The notes under the pieces are model-generated. The model searched no databases. It had not been told where the DNA came from and saw only the letters and a list, made by a program, of their open reading frames with translations. From the NCBI GenBank assembly GCA_032123435.1, contig JAQBFJ010000135.1, forward strand, positions 1 to 35,517: a DNA stretch of 35,517 nucleotides. Direction: 5' to 3'. Within the stretch, counting starts at the first letter, position 1. Each line of letters starts with the position of its first letter. The stretch comes from JAQBFJ01 sp032123435. Lineage in GTDB: Bacteria > Verrucomicrobiota > Kiritimatiellia > UBA8416 > JAQBFJ01. This document shows, piece by piece, positions 14,517-23,600 of the stretch. The translations under genes and the position numbers were made by a program.

Positions 14517-16998
14517 AAGCTTTCTTCCGTTCTTTTTTATTCTTTTCTGCCACCTGTCTGAATGTAAGAACATCGCCAGACACTACAGCCTCAACAACGT
14601 TACTTCCGTCAAGATCGCCACGTAATATCATTTCCGCCAAAGGCTGTTCAATATGCTTTTCTATTGTCTGGCGCAGAAGCCTTGCTCCGGATGCCTGATT
14701 GAACCCCCTGTTTATCAGGAAGGTCATTGCGGGCCGTCCCACTTTCAGTTTCTTGCCTTTAGCTGTCAAACGTTCCGTTATTTTTGCCATTTCCAGATCA
14801 AGAATTTTGACAATGTCATCCTTTACCAGCTGTTTAAAGACAACAATATCATCAAACCTGTTTAAAAGTTCAGGTTTAAAAACCCTTTTTGATTCTGCGA
14901 TCATTCTGGTTTTCAGTTGTTCATAATCCGCTTCCTGCGTATTTTTGCCAAACCCCATTCCGGCAAGCGTCTTGGCCGAATCAAAGCCCATGTTGGAAGT
15001 AAGTATCACCACGGTATTTCTGAAATCAACCCGGCGTCCAAAACTATCCGTGAGTTTACCCTCTTCCAGTATCTGAAGTAAAATATGCATAACGTCCGGG
15101 TGAGCCTTTTCGATTTCATCAAACAAAACAACAGAATATGGGCGACGACGCACTTTCTCGGTTAATTGCCCTCCTTCATCATGCCCTATATAACCTGGTG
15201 GCGATCCAACAAGCCGTGACACTGTAAATTTTTCCATATACTCAGACATGTCCACCTGAACAATGGCATTCGAATCATCAAACATAAACTGGGCCAGTGC
15301 TTTGGCCAGGAGCGTCTTGCCAACACCTGTAGATCCCAGGAACAGAAAAGAACCTATCGGTCTGTTCGGATCCTTCAGATCAGCGCGCGATCTGCGCAAA
15401 GCCCTGCACACGCTCTGCACGGCTTCCGTTTGGCCGACAACTACTTTTTCCAATTCATGCTCCATTCCTAACAGTCTGGAAAGTTCCTGTCCGGCCATTC
15501 TTTCCAACGGCACGCCTGTCATTTTAGACACTACTGCGGCGATATCTTCTTCTGTTATAAAAAGCTCTTTCCCCTTATTTCTTTCCTGCCACTCTTTGAC
15601 CATTTCATCAAAAGCGTTTCTCTTCTTGCGTTCCTGATCTCTCAGGCCGGCTGCTTCTTCGAACTGCTGATTTCCTATAGCTCGGTTCTTTTTTTCACTA
15701 ATCACTTCTATTTGTGCCTCTTGCGCTGTCAGTTCCGGTGGACGCGTTGTGGCTAATATTCTGACTCGCGCGCCCGCCTCATCTATCGCGTCTATAGCCT
15801 TGTCCGGAAGAAACCGTCCTGTCATATAACGGTCTGTAAGTCGTACGGCTGATTCAAGGGCGGCGGCCTCATATTTAACATTGTGGTGTTGTTCGTACCT
15901 GCCGCACACTCCTTTCAATATCAAAACGGTCTCTTCCACCGACGGTTCCTCTATTCGAACCGTCTGGAAGCGTCGTTCAAGAGCGGCATCCTTTTCTATG
16001 TATTTCCTATATTCATTGAGCGTAGTAGCGCCTATACACTGCAGTTCGCCGCGAGCCAGGGCCGGCTTAATAATGTTAGACGCATCCATTGCGCCTTCCG
16101 CGCCACCTGCCCCTACTATCGTATGCAGTTCATCAATGAAAACTATGACATTGCCTACTCTCTTGATCTCATCCATGACGGCTTTTATGCGTTCTTCGAA
16201 TTGTCCTCTGTATTTTGTTCCCGCTATCATGAGAGCTATATCAAGAGTAACAACCTTCTTGCCCCGCATGTTTTCAGAAACTTCACCTGCAACAATCACC
16301 TGTGCAAGCCCCTCAACAACAGCCGTTTTACCCACTCCAGCTTCTCCGAGAAGCACGGCATTATTCTTGTTTCGCCTGCTCAATATCTGAATGACACGTT
16401 CAAGTTCGTCACGACGGCCTATCACCGGATCAAGTTCATTTTTCCTGGCCAATACAGTCAAATCACGTCCATAAAGGTTTAATGCAGGTGTTTTCGCATC
16501 TACTTCTTTTCTTTCATCTTCAAAAATTTCAGACGCTTCTTCTTCAAATTCAAAATCCGGATTCAACTCTCTCATAACCTCCATGCGAGCTGTTTCATAG
16601 TCGATATTCAAAGTTTTAAGAACCTGAGCGGAGGCACCTTCTCCTTCACGAAGCAATCCAAGCAGAATATGCTCCGTACCAACATATGTATGATTCAGAA
16701 GGCGGGCCTCAGCCATGGCCAACTGGAGTATTTTTTTAACACGCGGCGTAAAAGAAACATTCCCCACTGTCTTCGTGTCAGTGCCCTGACCGGCAATTCG
16801 CTCTACCTCCAGTCGAATAGTCTCAAGAGATGCGCCCATTCGTTCCAATACAGTTGCCGCCACACCTTCACCAAGCGCGACAAGACCCAGAAGCAAATGC
16901 TCCGAGGCAACGTACGAACGATCGTAATGGTTCGCCTCACGCCTGGCCAACTGAATCACGCGTTGTGCACGTATCGTAAAATGATCGTATTCACCCAT
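14494..16998 (-). CDS. clpC: ClpC-type AAA+ unfoldase
   Basis: The ATG at 16998 gives 834 aa starting MGEYDHFTIRAQRV, the standard ClpC N-terminus; upstream in-frame codons overlap mcsB and are not homologous. The N domain is a tandem Clp repeat (1-145). Its glutamates E33 (ASEHLLLG) and E109 (GTEHILLG) match the phosphoarginine-docking E32 and E106 of Bacillus ClpC. D1 has Walker A GEAGVGKT (218-225) and Walker B VFIDE (286-290). The middle region carries a UVR-like stretch FEEAAGLRDQERKKR (446-460). D2 has GSTGVGKT (555-562) and LFDE (625-628). ClpC unfolds substrates for ClpP; clpP is not in the window. It starts 4 bp after the mcsB stop, so the two are coupled. Confidence 0.97.
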   Translation of the reverse strand: MGEYDHFTIRAQRVIQLARREANHYDRSYVASEHLLLGLVALGEGVAATVLERMGASLETIRLEVERIAGQGTDTKTVGNVSFTPRVKKILQLAMAEARLLNHTYVGTEHILLGLLREGEGASAQVLKTLNIDYETARMEVMRELNPDFEFEEEASEIFEDERKEVDAKTPALNLYGRDLTVLARKNELDPVIGRRDELERVIQILSRRNKNNAVLLGEAGVGKTAVVEGLAQVIVAGEVSENMRGKKVVTLDIALMIAGTKYRGQFEERIKAVMDEIKRVGNVIVFIDELHTIVGAGGAEGAMDASNIIKPALARGELQCIGATTLNEYRKYIEKDAALERRFQTVRIEEPSVEETVLILKGVCGRYEQHHNVKYEAAALESAVRLTDRYMTGRFLPDKAIDAIDEAGARVRILATTRPPELTAQEAQIEVISEKKNRAIGNQQFEEAAGLRDQERKKRNAFDEMVKEWQERNKGKELFITEEDIAAVVSKMTGVPLERMAGQELSRLLGMEHELEKVVVGQTEAVQSVCRALRRSRADLKDPNRPIGSFLFLGSTGVGKTLLAKALAQFMFDDSNAIVQVDMSEYMEKFTVSRLVGSPPGYIGHDEGGQLTEKVRRRPYSVVLFDEIEKAHPDVMHILLQILEEGKLTDSFGRRVDFRNTVVILTSNMGFDSAKTLAGMGFGKNTQEADYEQLKTRMIAESKRVFKPELLNRFDDIVVFKQLVKDDIVKILDLEMAKITERLTAKGKKLKVGRPAMTFLINRGFNQASGARLLRQTIEKHIEQPLAEMILRGDLDGSNVVEAVVSGDVLTFRQVAEKNKKERKKACKPVDKV

Positions 16999-17002
16999 AT
17001 TA

Positions 17003-18163
17003 CTATTTCTGCGCCACTGAACTGGCGGATCCTTTTGCTCCTTCTTCGACCACAAATAATCTCGAACCGCAAAGACGCGACCCCACTTCTGCATTATCTT
17101 TCTTGCTGTCCAGCCGCATATCGGCAAGTTTCTGCCTGACTATCATGGCTCTGGCCTCATCCCTTTCCTGCGGTCCAAGAATTTTCCCCATGATCTTCTG
17201 CAGATGACCCGGTTGGGTCAAGAGCATAATCTCGTTAATCCTTGCTACTGAAACTCCGGTAACAATGCCCATTTCGACACCTAATCTCAAAATCGATAAT
17301 AAGTCAACTGATTCCCTTGACGAAAGCATCATTGCCTGCATAAGCACGCCAAACGCTCTCCCAATCTGGTCAAGGAGTGTTATTTCTTTCTTTTCGAGCA
17401 AACGATCTCTGGCATTACGCTCATGCTGGGCCAGTTCTTCAATAATTTCTACCAGCCGTTTAATAATGTTCTCTTCTGTATCTCCCATGGTTGTCTGATT
17501 GGACACCTGGAACATATTCCCATAGGCCTCCGTGCCTTCTCCGAACAGGCCTCTGACTGCAAAGCCGATTCTGTTCAACCCCCGGACAACAGCATCAACT
17601 TCATTCAGCAGACGCAATCCGGATAAATGCATCATAACACTGGCCCGTAAACCCGTGCCTGTATTTGAAGGACACGCTGCAAGATACCCCAAACGCGGAG
17701 AAAACGCATAATCCAACCTTTTCTCCACCTCGGAATCCAGCTCATTAAGCCGACCCCAGACCTCATGCAAACTCATTCCAGGACTTATCGCCTGCAGGCG
17801 AAGATGATCTTCTTCATTAATCATTACGGCAATTGCTTCATCCTGCGCCGCAATCAGCCCGCTACCGCGTCCTCTTGCGTACAATTCATTGCTGATTAAA
17901 TGTCTTTCTCTCAGCACTTCTTTGTCCACAACATCAAGGTTTCCCATATCAAAAAATATTGGATTTTCAATGCCTGGAATACCTTTGAAAACATCTCTTA
18001 ATTCACCGCAAAGTTTTACGCGCACTTCCTCTTTAGCCCATCCCGGAAAGGCGGTTCCGGTCACATTACGCGCCAATCGCGCCCTGCTGCTTACAATGAT
18101 ACCAGCGGCATGTTCTTTGGAAAGCCATGAACCAGGCCCCTTTATAAGATCATCTGTTATCAT
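17003..18163 (-). CDS. mcsB: Protein arginine kinase McsB
   Basis: McsB phosphorylates arginine residues on proteins and marks them for ClpC. The 386-aa protein has the phosphagen-kinase fold: SSRARLARN (25-33), the active-site NEEDHLR (116-122), and catalytic Cys164 in AACPSNTGTGLRASVMMHL. RDEARA (334-339) matches the RDxxRA phosphoarginine-sensing motif of characterised McsB. The last 30 residues, after about 355, extend past the usual end of the family and are rich in Gly, Ser and Lys. The gene lies between mcsA and clpC. The ribosome site is AGAGGAA before the ATG at 18163. Confidence 0.96.
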   Translation of the reverse strand: MITDDLIKGPGSWLSKEHAAGIIVSSRARLARNVTGTAFPGWAKEEVRVKLCGELRDVFKGIPGIENPIFFDMGNLDVVDKEVLRERHLISNELYARGRGSGLIAAQDEAIAVMINEEDHLRLQAISPGMSLHEVWGRLNELDSEVEKRLDYAFSPRLGYLAACPSNTGTGLRASVMMHLSGLRLLNEVDAVVRGLNRIGFAVRGLFGEGTEAYGNMFQVSNQTTMGDTEENIIKRLVEIIEELAQHERNARDRLLEKKEITLLDQIGRAFGVLMQAMMLSSRESVDLLSILRLGVEMGIVTGVSVARINEIMLLTQPGHLQKIMGKILGPQERDEARAMIVRQKLADMRLDSKKDNAEVGSRLCGSRLFVVEEGAKGSASSVAQK

Positions 18164-18187
18164 TTATAGTTCCTCTTCTGCGCCGGC

Positions 18188-18670
18188 TTAATCCATATCC
18201 TGCTTGTCTGTTAATTCTTTTATCTTGTCCCGTAATTGGGCCGCTTCCTCATAGCATTGACCAGCCACGGCTCTATTCAAAGCTTTCCGCAAAGTCATCA
18301 CTTCCGCCGTGATTCGTTTGGATTCCGGCACTTTTCCTACATGCCTGCTTTCACTATTAATGGCCACCAGCAATGAAGCCAATTCTGTTTCAAACACCTC
18401 ATAACAGGTAGAACATCCCAACTGCGATGTCCGCCGGAAATCGCTCATCTTCATACTGCAGACAGGACAACTCTTGTCATCATTGGCATAATCCGATGCA
18501 CCTTCCGCATCGGCCCCAAAAAGAAAATCTGTAATACTCATGGGTGACTGCATGTCCATTTCAATCCGTGCCGCGCATTCCGCGCATACGGATATTTCCT
18601 TAACCACGCCGTCTTCCACCCGTTTCAGGGCTAATCCAGCTTCTTTTTTGCCGCAAATTTCACATTTCAT
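18188..18670 (-). CDS. mcsA: McsA, zinc-binding activator of McsB
   Basis: The 160-aa protein has two Cys4 zinc sites, C3/C6/C29/C32 and C68/C71/C86/C89, and a C-terminal UVR motif (about 125-155, YEEAAQLRDKIKEL), which is the McsA architecture. In Firmicutes McsA binds and stimulates McsB and adapts it to ClpC. It is the first gene of the mcsA-mcsB-clpC unit. The ribosome site is AGGAAGGA before the ATG at 18670. ctsR, normally first in the Firmicute operon, is absent; a tRNA-Leu gene and a palindrome lie upstream instead. Confidence 0.95.
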   Translation of the reverse strand: MKCEICGKKEAGLALKRVEDGVVKEISVCAECAARIEMDMQSPMSITDFLFGADAEGASDYANDDKSCPVCSMKMSDFRRTSQLGCSTCYEVFETELASLLVAINSESRHVGKVPESKRITAEVMTLRKALNRAVAGQCYEEAAQLRDKIKELTDKQDMD

Positions 18671-18747
18671 CTGCCATTCCTTCCTGCTTCAAGATGTAAA
18701 ACCCGTGTTTTTATCAATTCTTGAATCTCCACAAATGTTCCTATTCA

Positions 18748-18767
18748 TTGTTATACGTTTATAACAA
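18748..18767. promoter_or_regulatory. 20-bp palindrome upstream of mcsA, possible operator
   Basis: TTGTTATA and TATAACAA form a perfect 8-bp inverted repeat around a 4-base spacer, 78-97 bp before the mcsA start and 20 bp after the tRNA-Leu 3' end. Its AT-richness makes it a poor terminator and a plausible binding site for a dimeric regulator. It matches neither CIRCE nor the CtsR heptad repeat. Confidence 0.45.
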
Positions 18768-18787
18768 CAAATAAAGACTAAAATAAA

Positions 18788-18874
18788 TGGTGCACCTGAG
18801 AGGAGTCGAACCTCCACGGCCTTGCGGCCACAGCGACCTGAACGCTGCGTGTATGCCAATTTCACCACAGGTGC
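18788..18874 (-). tRNA. tRNA-Leu(CAG)
   Basis: The acceptor stem GCACCTG pairs with CAGGTGC. The anticodon stem CAGCG/CGCTG encloses the loop TTCAGGT with anticodon CAG. A long variable arm GGCC-GCAA-GGCC marks a class II tRNA. The T arm is GGAGG-TTCGACT-CCTCT (the last pair is G-T) and CCA is encoded (18788-18790). Length is 87 nt. Confidence 0.97.
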
Positions 18875-19034
18875 ACTAACGCGCATTATTCATGAAGAAT
18901 CTAATCTTCCATGGAAAAGATCAAATCGGTTTCTCTTACAAAAAATCACAATAAGAAAACAAACATGCATTCTCAAGATCAAAATGATCCGTTGTACCTT
19001 TAAATAACGCAGGATATTTACAGATAATGCAAAA

Positions 19035-19826
19035 TTACTTCAGGCGCGATTTTACGTCCATATCGGAATAATCGCTTTGATCAATAAACTGCACCTTGTT
19101 GCGCTCTGACCGGAAAACCGTTCTGGTGTAACGATTGCCCGCCGATTGATGCACAATCGTAACAATACCTTGATTATCAATTTCTATAACAGGTTCATGG
19201 ACACGCAATAACGGGCCTAGCGGAAAAACGCCATAATTCAACCCTCTGTTTGCTTCTTGAACACTCAGAAATAAATAAGTTTCTTTTTTTCTCGGCCAAT
19301 AACGAAGAGTATATTCCCGCATAGCACCAGGAACACCTGGAACGGGAGTGGATCTACTGCACAATCTGATGCCATTAACAACATCCAGCATCTTCTTCTT
19401 GGACATGAACATTTTATCGCCAATCTGAACTGCCGCGTATATAAGATACCTGCCCATTTCGGTGATATCGCAGACAGATGAAAATTCTATTGGTATTTCC
19501 CGGGTCTCATTCGGCGGAATTATATAATCTCTCTTAATAATTTCATCCGTCGTTAATGCGACATAATGTCCGTCCTTTTCCACCATTAACATCAACCGGG
19601 GCTCTTTTTCACCTTTACTGCTTATCGTCACTTTCGAAAACGAAACATTGCGCACCCACACATGCAAGGTAACGCGCTCAAACTGCAGAACATCTGCATC
19701 TTCCAGTTCCAAGCTGACTTCCGCCTGTCCCCAAACCGTTAAAGGAACTATCAGAACCACGCACAAAACAGATAATATTAATCGCCCTGTATCTCGCTGA
19801 ATTCCAGCATTATGCAATGAAAACAT
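19035..19826 (-). CDS. Secreted hypothetical protein, Ig-like N-terminal half
   Basis: This 263-aa protein has an N-terminal hydrophobic segment (about 15-33, LILSVLCVVLIVPLTVWGQA) that reads as a signal peptide with cleavage after GQA. The following residues (VSLELEDADVLQFERVTLHVWVRNVS... with PPNETREIPIEFSSV) resemble an immunoglobulin-like beta sandwich. The C-terminal half (about 165-250) is beta-rich with no recognised motif. It starts 8 bp after gmhA, and its AGAGGT ribosome site overlaps the gmhA stop codon, so the two are coupled. Location should be periplasm or envelope. Function is unknown; no catalytic signature was seen. Confidence 0.75.
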   Translation of the reverse strand: MFSLHNAGIQRDTGRLILSVLCVVLIVPLTVWGQAEVSLELEDADVLQFERVTLHVWVRNVSFSKVTISSKGEKEPRLMLMVEKDGHYVALTTDEIIKRDYIIPPNETREIPIEFSSVCDITEMGRYLIYAAVQIGDKMFMSKKKMLDVVNGIRLCSRSTPVPGVPGAMREYTLRYWPRKKETYLFLSVQEANRGLNYGVFPLGPLLRVHEPVIEIDNQGIVTIVHQSAGNRYTRTVFRSERNKVQFIDQSDYSDMDVKSRLK

Positions 19827-19833
19827 AAAACTT

Positions 19834-20436
19834 TTACCTCTGTTCCTGTTTAACGGAAAAAGCTGATTCTACAGCATCCAGTATCAAGTGAACAATAACC
19901 TGATGAGCTTCCTGAATACGTTCGGTAGCATCACCATCAACAATCAATTCAAAATCGCCGCGGCCCCGCAAACATCCACCATCCCTGCCCAGCAGACAAA
20001 CTACCCGCATCTTTGCTTCTACAGCGCTTCGCAAGGCCCTTGTCAGATTTTTCGCCTTACCGCTGGTGCTGAACAGCACCAGCATATCACCAGGCGCACC
20101 CAGACCTTCTACCTGCCTGCTGAATATATAGTCAAACCCGTAGTCATTGCCTATGCACGTCAAAGCCGTGGAATCAGCAACAAGAGATACTGCGGGCAAA
20201 GATTTTCTGTCCGCTCGAAATCGACCTACAAGTTCTTCAGCCATATGCAAAGCTTCCGCGGCACTGCCGCCATTACCCGCTGTCAACAGTTTATGCCCCG
20301 AAACCAAAGTTTCGACAACAGCATCGCAGATTGCCGCTATTTCTTCTGTCTTAACTATTAATGACTTTATTGTTGTTACACTTTTTTCTATCGCTGCTTT
20401 CAGTTTTACAGCATCAATATGTATTTTTTCTGCCAT
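19834..20436 (-). CDS. gmhA: Sedoheptulose-7-phosphate isomerase GmhA (SIS domain)
   Basis: This 200-aa single-SIS-domain protein converts sedoheptulose 7-phosphate to D-glycero-D-manno-heptose 7-phosphate for lipopolysaccharide heptose. The phosphate loop AGNGGSAAEALHMAEELVGR (53-72), STALTCIGNDYGFDYIFSRQVE, LFSTSGKAKNLTRAL and the C-terminal RIQEAHQVIVH match GmhA closely; the AEEL glutamate and the EAH histidine are the expected active-site residues. DiaA is related but lacks this exact pattern. Presence of gmhA supports a Gram-negative envelope. No other heptose genes are nearby. A promoter is visible upstream, and the neighbouring secreted-protein gene is coupled to it. Confidence 0.9.
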   Translation of the reverse strand: MAEKIHIDAVKLKAAIEKSVTTIKSLIVKTEEIAAICDAVVETLVSGHKLLTAGNGGSAAEALHMAEELVGRFRADRKSLPAVSLVADSTALTCIGNDYGFDYIFSRQVEGLGAPGDMLVLFSTSGKAKNLTRALRSAVEAKMRVVCLLGRDGGCLRGRGDFELIVDGDATERIQEAHQVIVHLILDAVESAFSVKQEQR

Positions 20437-20464
20437 AACACACCCCCGGCTGTTTCAATACTGA

Positions 20465-20494
20465 ATACTAGCACCATCAATAACATCTTGTCCA
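20465..20494 (-). promoter_or_regulatory. Promoter candidate for gmhA
   Basis: TGGACA (20489-20494), 18 bases, then TAGTAT (20465-20470) with an upstream TGC (extended -10) on the minus strand, about 30 bp before the ATG at 20436. The -10 lies in the 12-mer TGCTAGTATTCA shared with the rplS promoter. Confidence 0.55.
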
Positions 20495-20685
20495 GAGACG
20501 ATAAAAACCTGTGTTTATGCATCAATTGCAGCTTGAAAGAATATATGCCGCATTAGTTGCCGACTTACACGCGAATTACATGGCATTACACGAGACATTA
20601 TAGCCAGGTGAACATACAGTTAAGAAACACGAATTACAGAAAAAGCTTCCATCTATCAGTCAGGCTAATTACCATCTTGATCACC

Positions 20686-23600
20686 ATGAAAAGTCAGCCC
20701 TTTGTACATCTCCATCTGCATACTTGTTACAGTCTGCTGGACGGCGCTTGTCGCATCGGCGACGTAATGGACATGGCTGTTCAAAACAATATGCCTGCAG
20801 TTGCAATAACTGACCATGGTGTAATGTACGGTATAATTGATTTCTATAAAAACGCCAAAGCACTGGGAATAAAACCTATACTCGGTTGTGAAACATATGT
20901 CGCAAAAAACAGCCGTCTGGACAGAAAGACGGACAACATAGGCGCGCAAGCAAATCATCTCGTTCTGCTGGCAACAAACGAGACCGGTTACAAGAATCTT
21001 ACCCGTTTGATTTCCGCAGCACACCTGGAAGGATTCTACTACAAACCGAGAATAGACAAGGAACTGCTCGCAGCTCACCATGAAGGATTAATCGGCCTGT
21101 CTGCCTGCCTCCAGGGCGAAATAATGTGCCATTTGACTGAGAACAATATGGACGGGGCCGTGCGGGCTGCCGGTGAATATGCCGATATTCTCGGCAAAGA
21201 CAATTTCTATCTTGAAGTTCAGGATCACGGCCTGTCGGAACAGCGAAAAGCCAACCTATTGCTTCCTGAGCTGGCGCGCAAAACAGGCCTGCCTATAGTT
21301 GCAACCAACGATGTCCACTATCTTAAAAAAGAACATGCACGCGCACATGAAATACTGCTTTGTATCCAGACGCAAACCATAATGAGCGATCCCAACAGAA
21401 TGCGTTACCGTACGGAAGAATTTTACATGAAAACCCGGCAGGAAATGGAGACCGTCTTCCGAGATTTCCCCCATTCTCTCGACACCACTTTGGAAGTAGC
21501 TGAAAAATGCAATGTCGAATTTGAATTCGGCCAGCTTCACTTTCCCGTATTCCAGGTTCCTCAGGGTTATACTCAGGAACAATATTTGACCAAAATCGGA
21601 CTGGACGGCTTAAAGCAGAAGTACGGAATTGAAAATCCGGACAACCCTCGCAACGACATGGAACGCAAAGTTCTGGGCCGGTTCCTCCAGGAGCTTAACA
21701 TCATCAAGCAAGCAGGATATATAAATTACTATCTTGTCGTCTGGGATTTTGTCAATCAGGCGCGTCGTCTTAATATACCTGTCGGTCCGGGACGTGGCTC
21801 CGGCGGCGGCAGTCTGCTGGCGTATATTATTGATATAATATCAATAGATCCGCTGGAATACGATCTTATTTTCGAACGTTTTCTTAATCTGGAACGTATT
21901 TCACCACCTGATTTCGATATTGATTTCTGCCAGAACAGAAGAAGCGAAGTAATCGACTACGTCAAAGAGAAATACGGGCATGAGAATGTTGCACAGATAA
22001 TAACATTCGGTTCACTTGGCGCGAAAACCGCGATACGAGATGTGGGCAGAGTGCTCGAAATACCTTACAGCAAGTGTGATCTTATCTCCAAAATGGTTCC
22101 TGAAGATCCCAAAATAACTCTTAAAACCGCTCTTGATATGAATCCTGAACTGAAAAACATGTACAAGAACGATGATGACTGTACAAGAATACTGGATCAT
22201 GCTTTTGTCCTGGAAGGTCTATATAGAAATCCCGGAACGCATGCCGCCGGTGTCGTAATCGGCGAAAAGCCCCTGATCGAAATAATCCCTCTGGCCCGTG
22301 ACAAGGAAAAGAACCAGATTACCCAATATTCAATGGAACCGCTTGGCGATATTGGCCTTCTCAAAATGGATTTTCTGGGTCTGAAAACTCTTACAGTGAT
22401 TCAGGAAACGATAGACATCATAAAACAATTCAGAAACCAGGACATTTGCATTGCTACCATCACAATGAATGACAAACCCACTTACGATCTTCTCAATAGA
22501 GGCGACACAATAGGCGTTTTCCAGCTTGAAAGTAGCGGCATGCGTGATCTTATAAGACGGGTCGGTATCAATAACATAAGAGATCTTATTGCCATGATCG
22601 CATTGTACCGGCCGGGCCCTATGAATATGCTGGATGATTACGTAAAACGAAAAAGCGGCAAAGCTAAGATCACATATGATCACGCTCTGCTTGAACCCGT
22701 TCTCAAGGAAACATATGGTGTCATGTTGTATCAAGAACAGGTCCTGCAGGCAGCTAACGTTCTGGCCGGATATTCACTGGGAGAAGCAGATATACTGCGT
22801 CGCGCCATGGGTAAGAAAAAGCCGGAAGAAATGGAAAAGCAACGGGAAAAATTCATCAATGGATGCAAGTCCGTCAACAACATCAGCCCCAAGCTAGCGG
22901 GTAAAATATTCGACACTATTGCCAAATTCGCAGGATACGGTTTCTGTAAGGCGCATAGCACTGGCTATGGAATCATCGCCTATCAGACAGCCTTCTTGAA
23001 GGCCAATTACCCCTCGGAATTCATGTCCGCACTGCTTTCCAGTGAAATGGGCAATCCGGATAAACTTCCGATATTCATTGCCGAAGTAATAGAAATGAAT
23101 CAGGAAATACTTCCACCGAACATCAACGCAAGCGGAGTTCGTTTTGTCCCGTCCGACAAGGGAATGCGATTTGGACTTGCAGGAATAAAAAATGTGGGCG
23201 AGGGCGCTACCCAGTCTATAGTTGCTGAACGCACGCAAAACGGCTTGTTCACCAGTCTTATTGATTTCTGCTCTCGAATGAATTCTCAAACCATAAACAA
23301 GAAAGCAATTGAAAGCCTTATCCGATGCGGTGCTTTTGATTCATTCGGCATGCATAGAGCACAACTTTTTAACGGCCTGGACTTCGCGATGGCACGCGCC
23401 TCCAATATCAATCAGGATCAAATTTCCGGACAAGGAAATCTATTCGACGCATTAAATCAAGATGCGCCCGGCACACTGGAAAACGACATGCCGGACTGCA
23501 AAAAGTGGCATGAAAACGAACTTCTCTCGGATGAAAAAGAACTTCTCGGCATATATATGAGCGGTCATCCTTTGACACAGTACTCATATCTACTTAAACA

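Noticed and set aside
14421..14573. Longer rpsP reading frame starting at 14573
   Set aside because: The extra 51 residues overlap clpC and have no S16 homology; the ATG at 14420 has a strong ribosome site.
16999..17127. Longer clpC start at 17127
   Set aside because: It overlaps the end of mcsB, and the first 43 residues do not resemble ClpC; the MGEYDHFTIRAQ start does.
18671..18787. CtsR or CIRCE operator before mcsA
   Set aside because: Neither the GGTCAAA heptad repeat nor the TTAGCACTC inverted repeat is present; only an unrelated palindrome was found.
20557..20685. N-terminal extension of DnaE
   Set aside because: Residues before MKSQPFVHLHLH have no resemblance to DnaE and are rich in Tyr/Arg/Thr without pattern.
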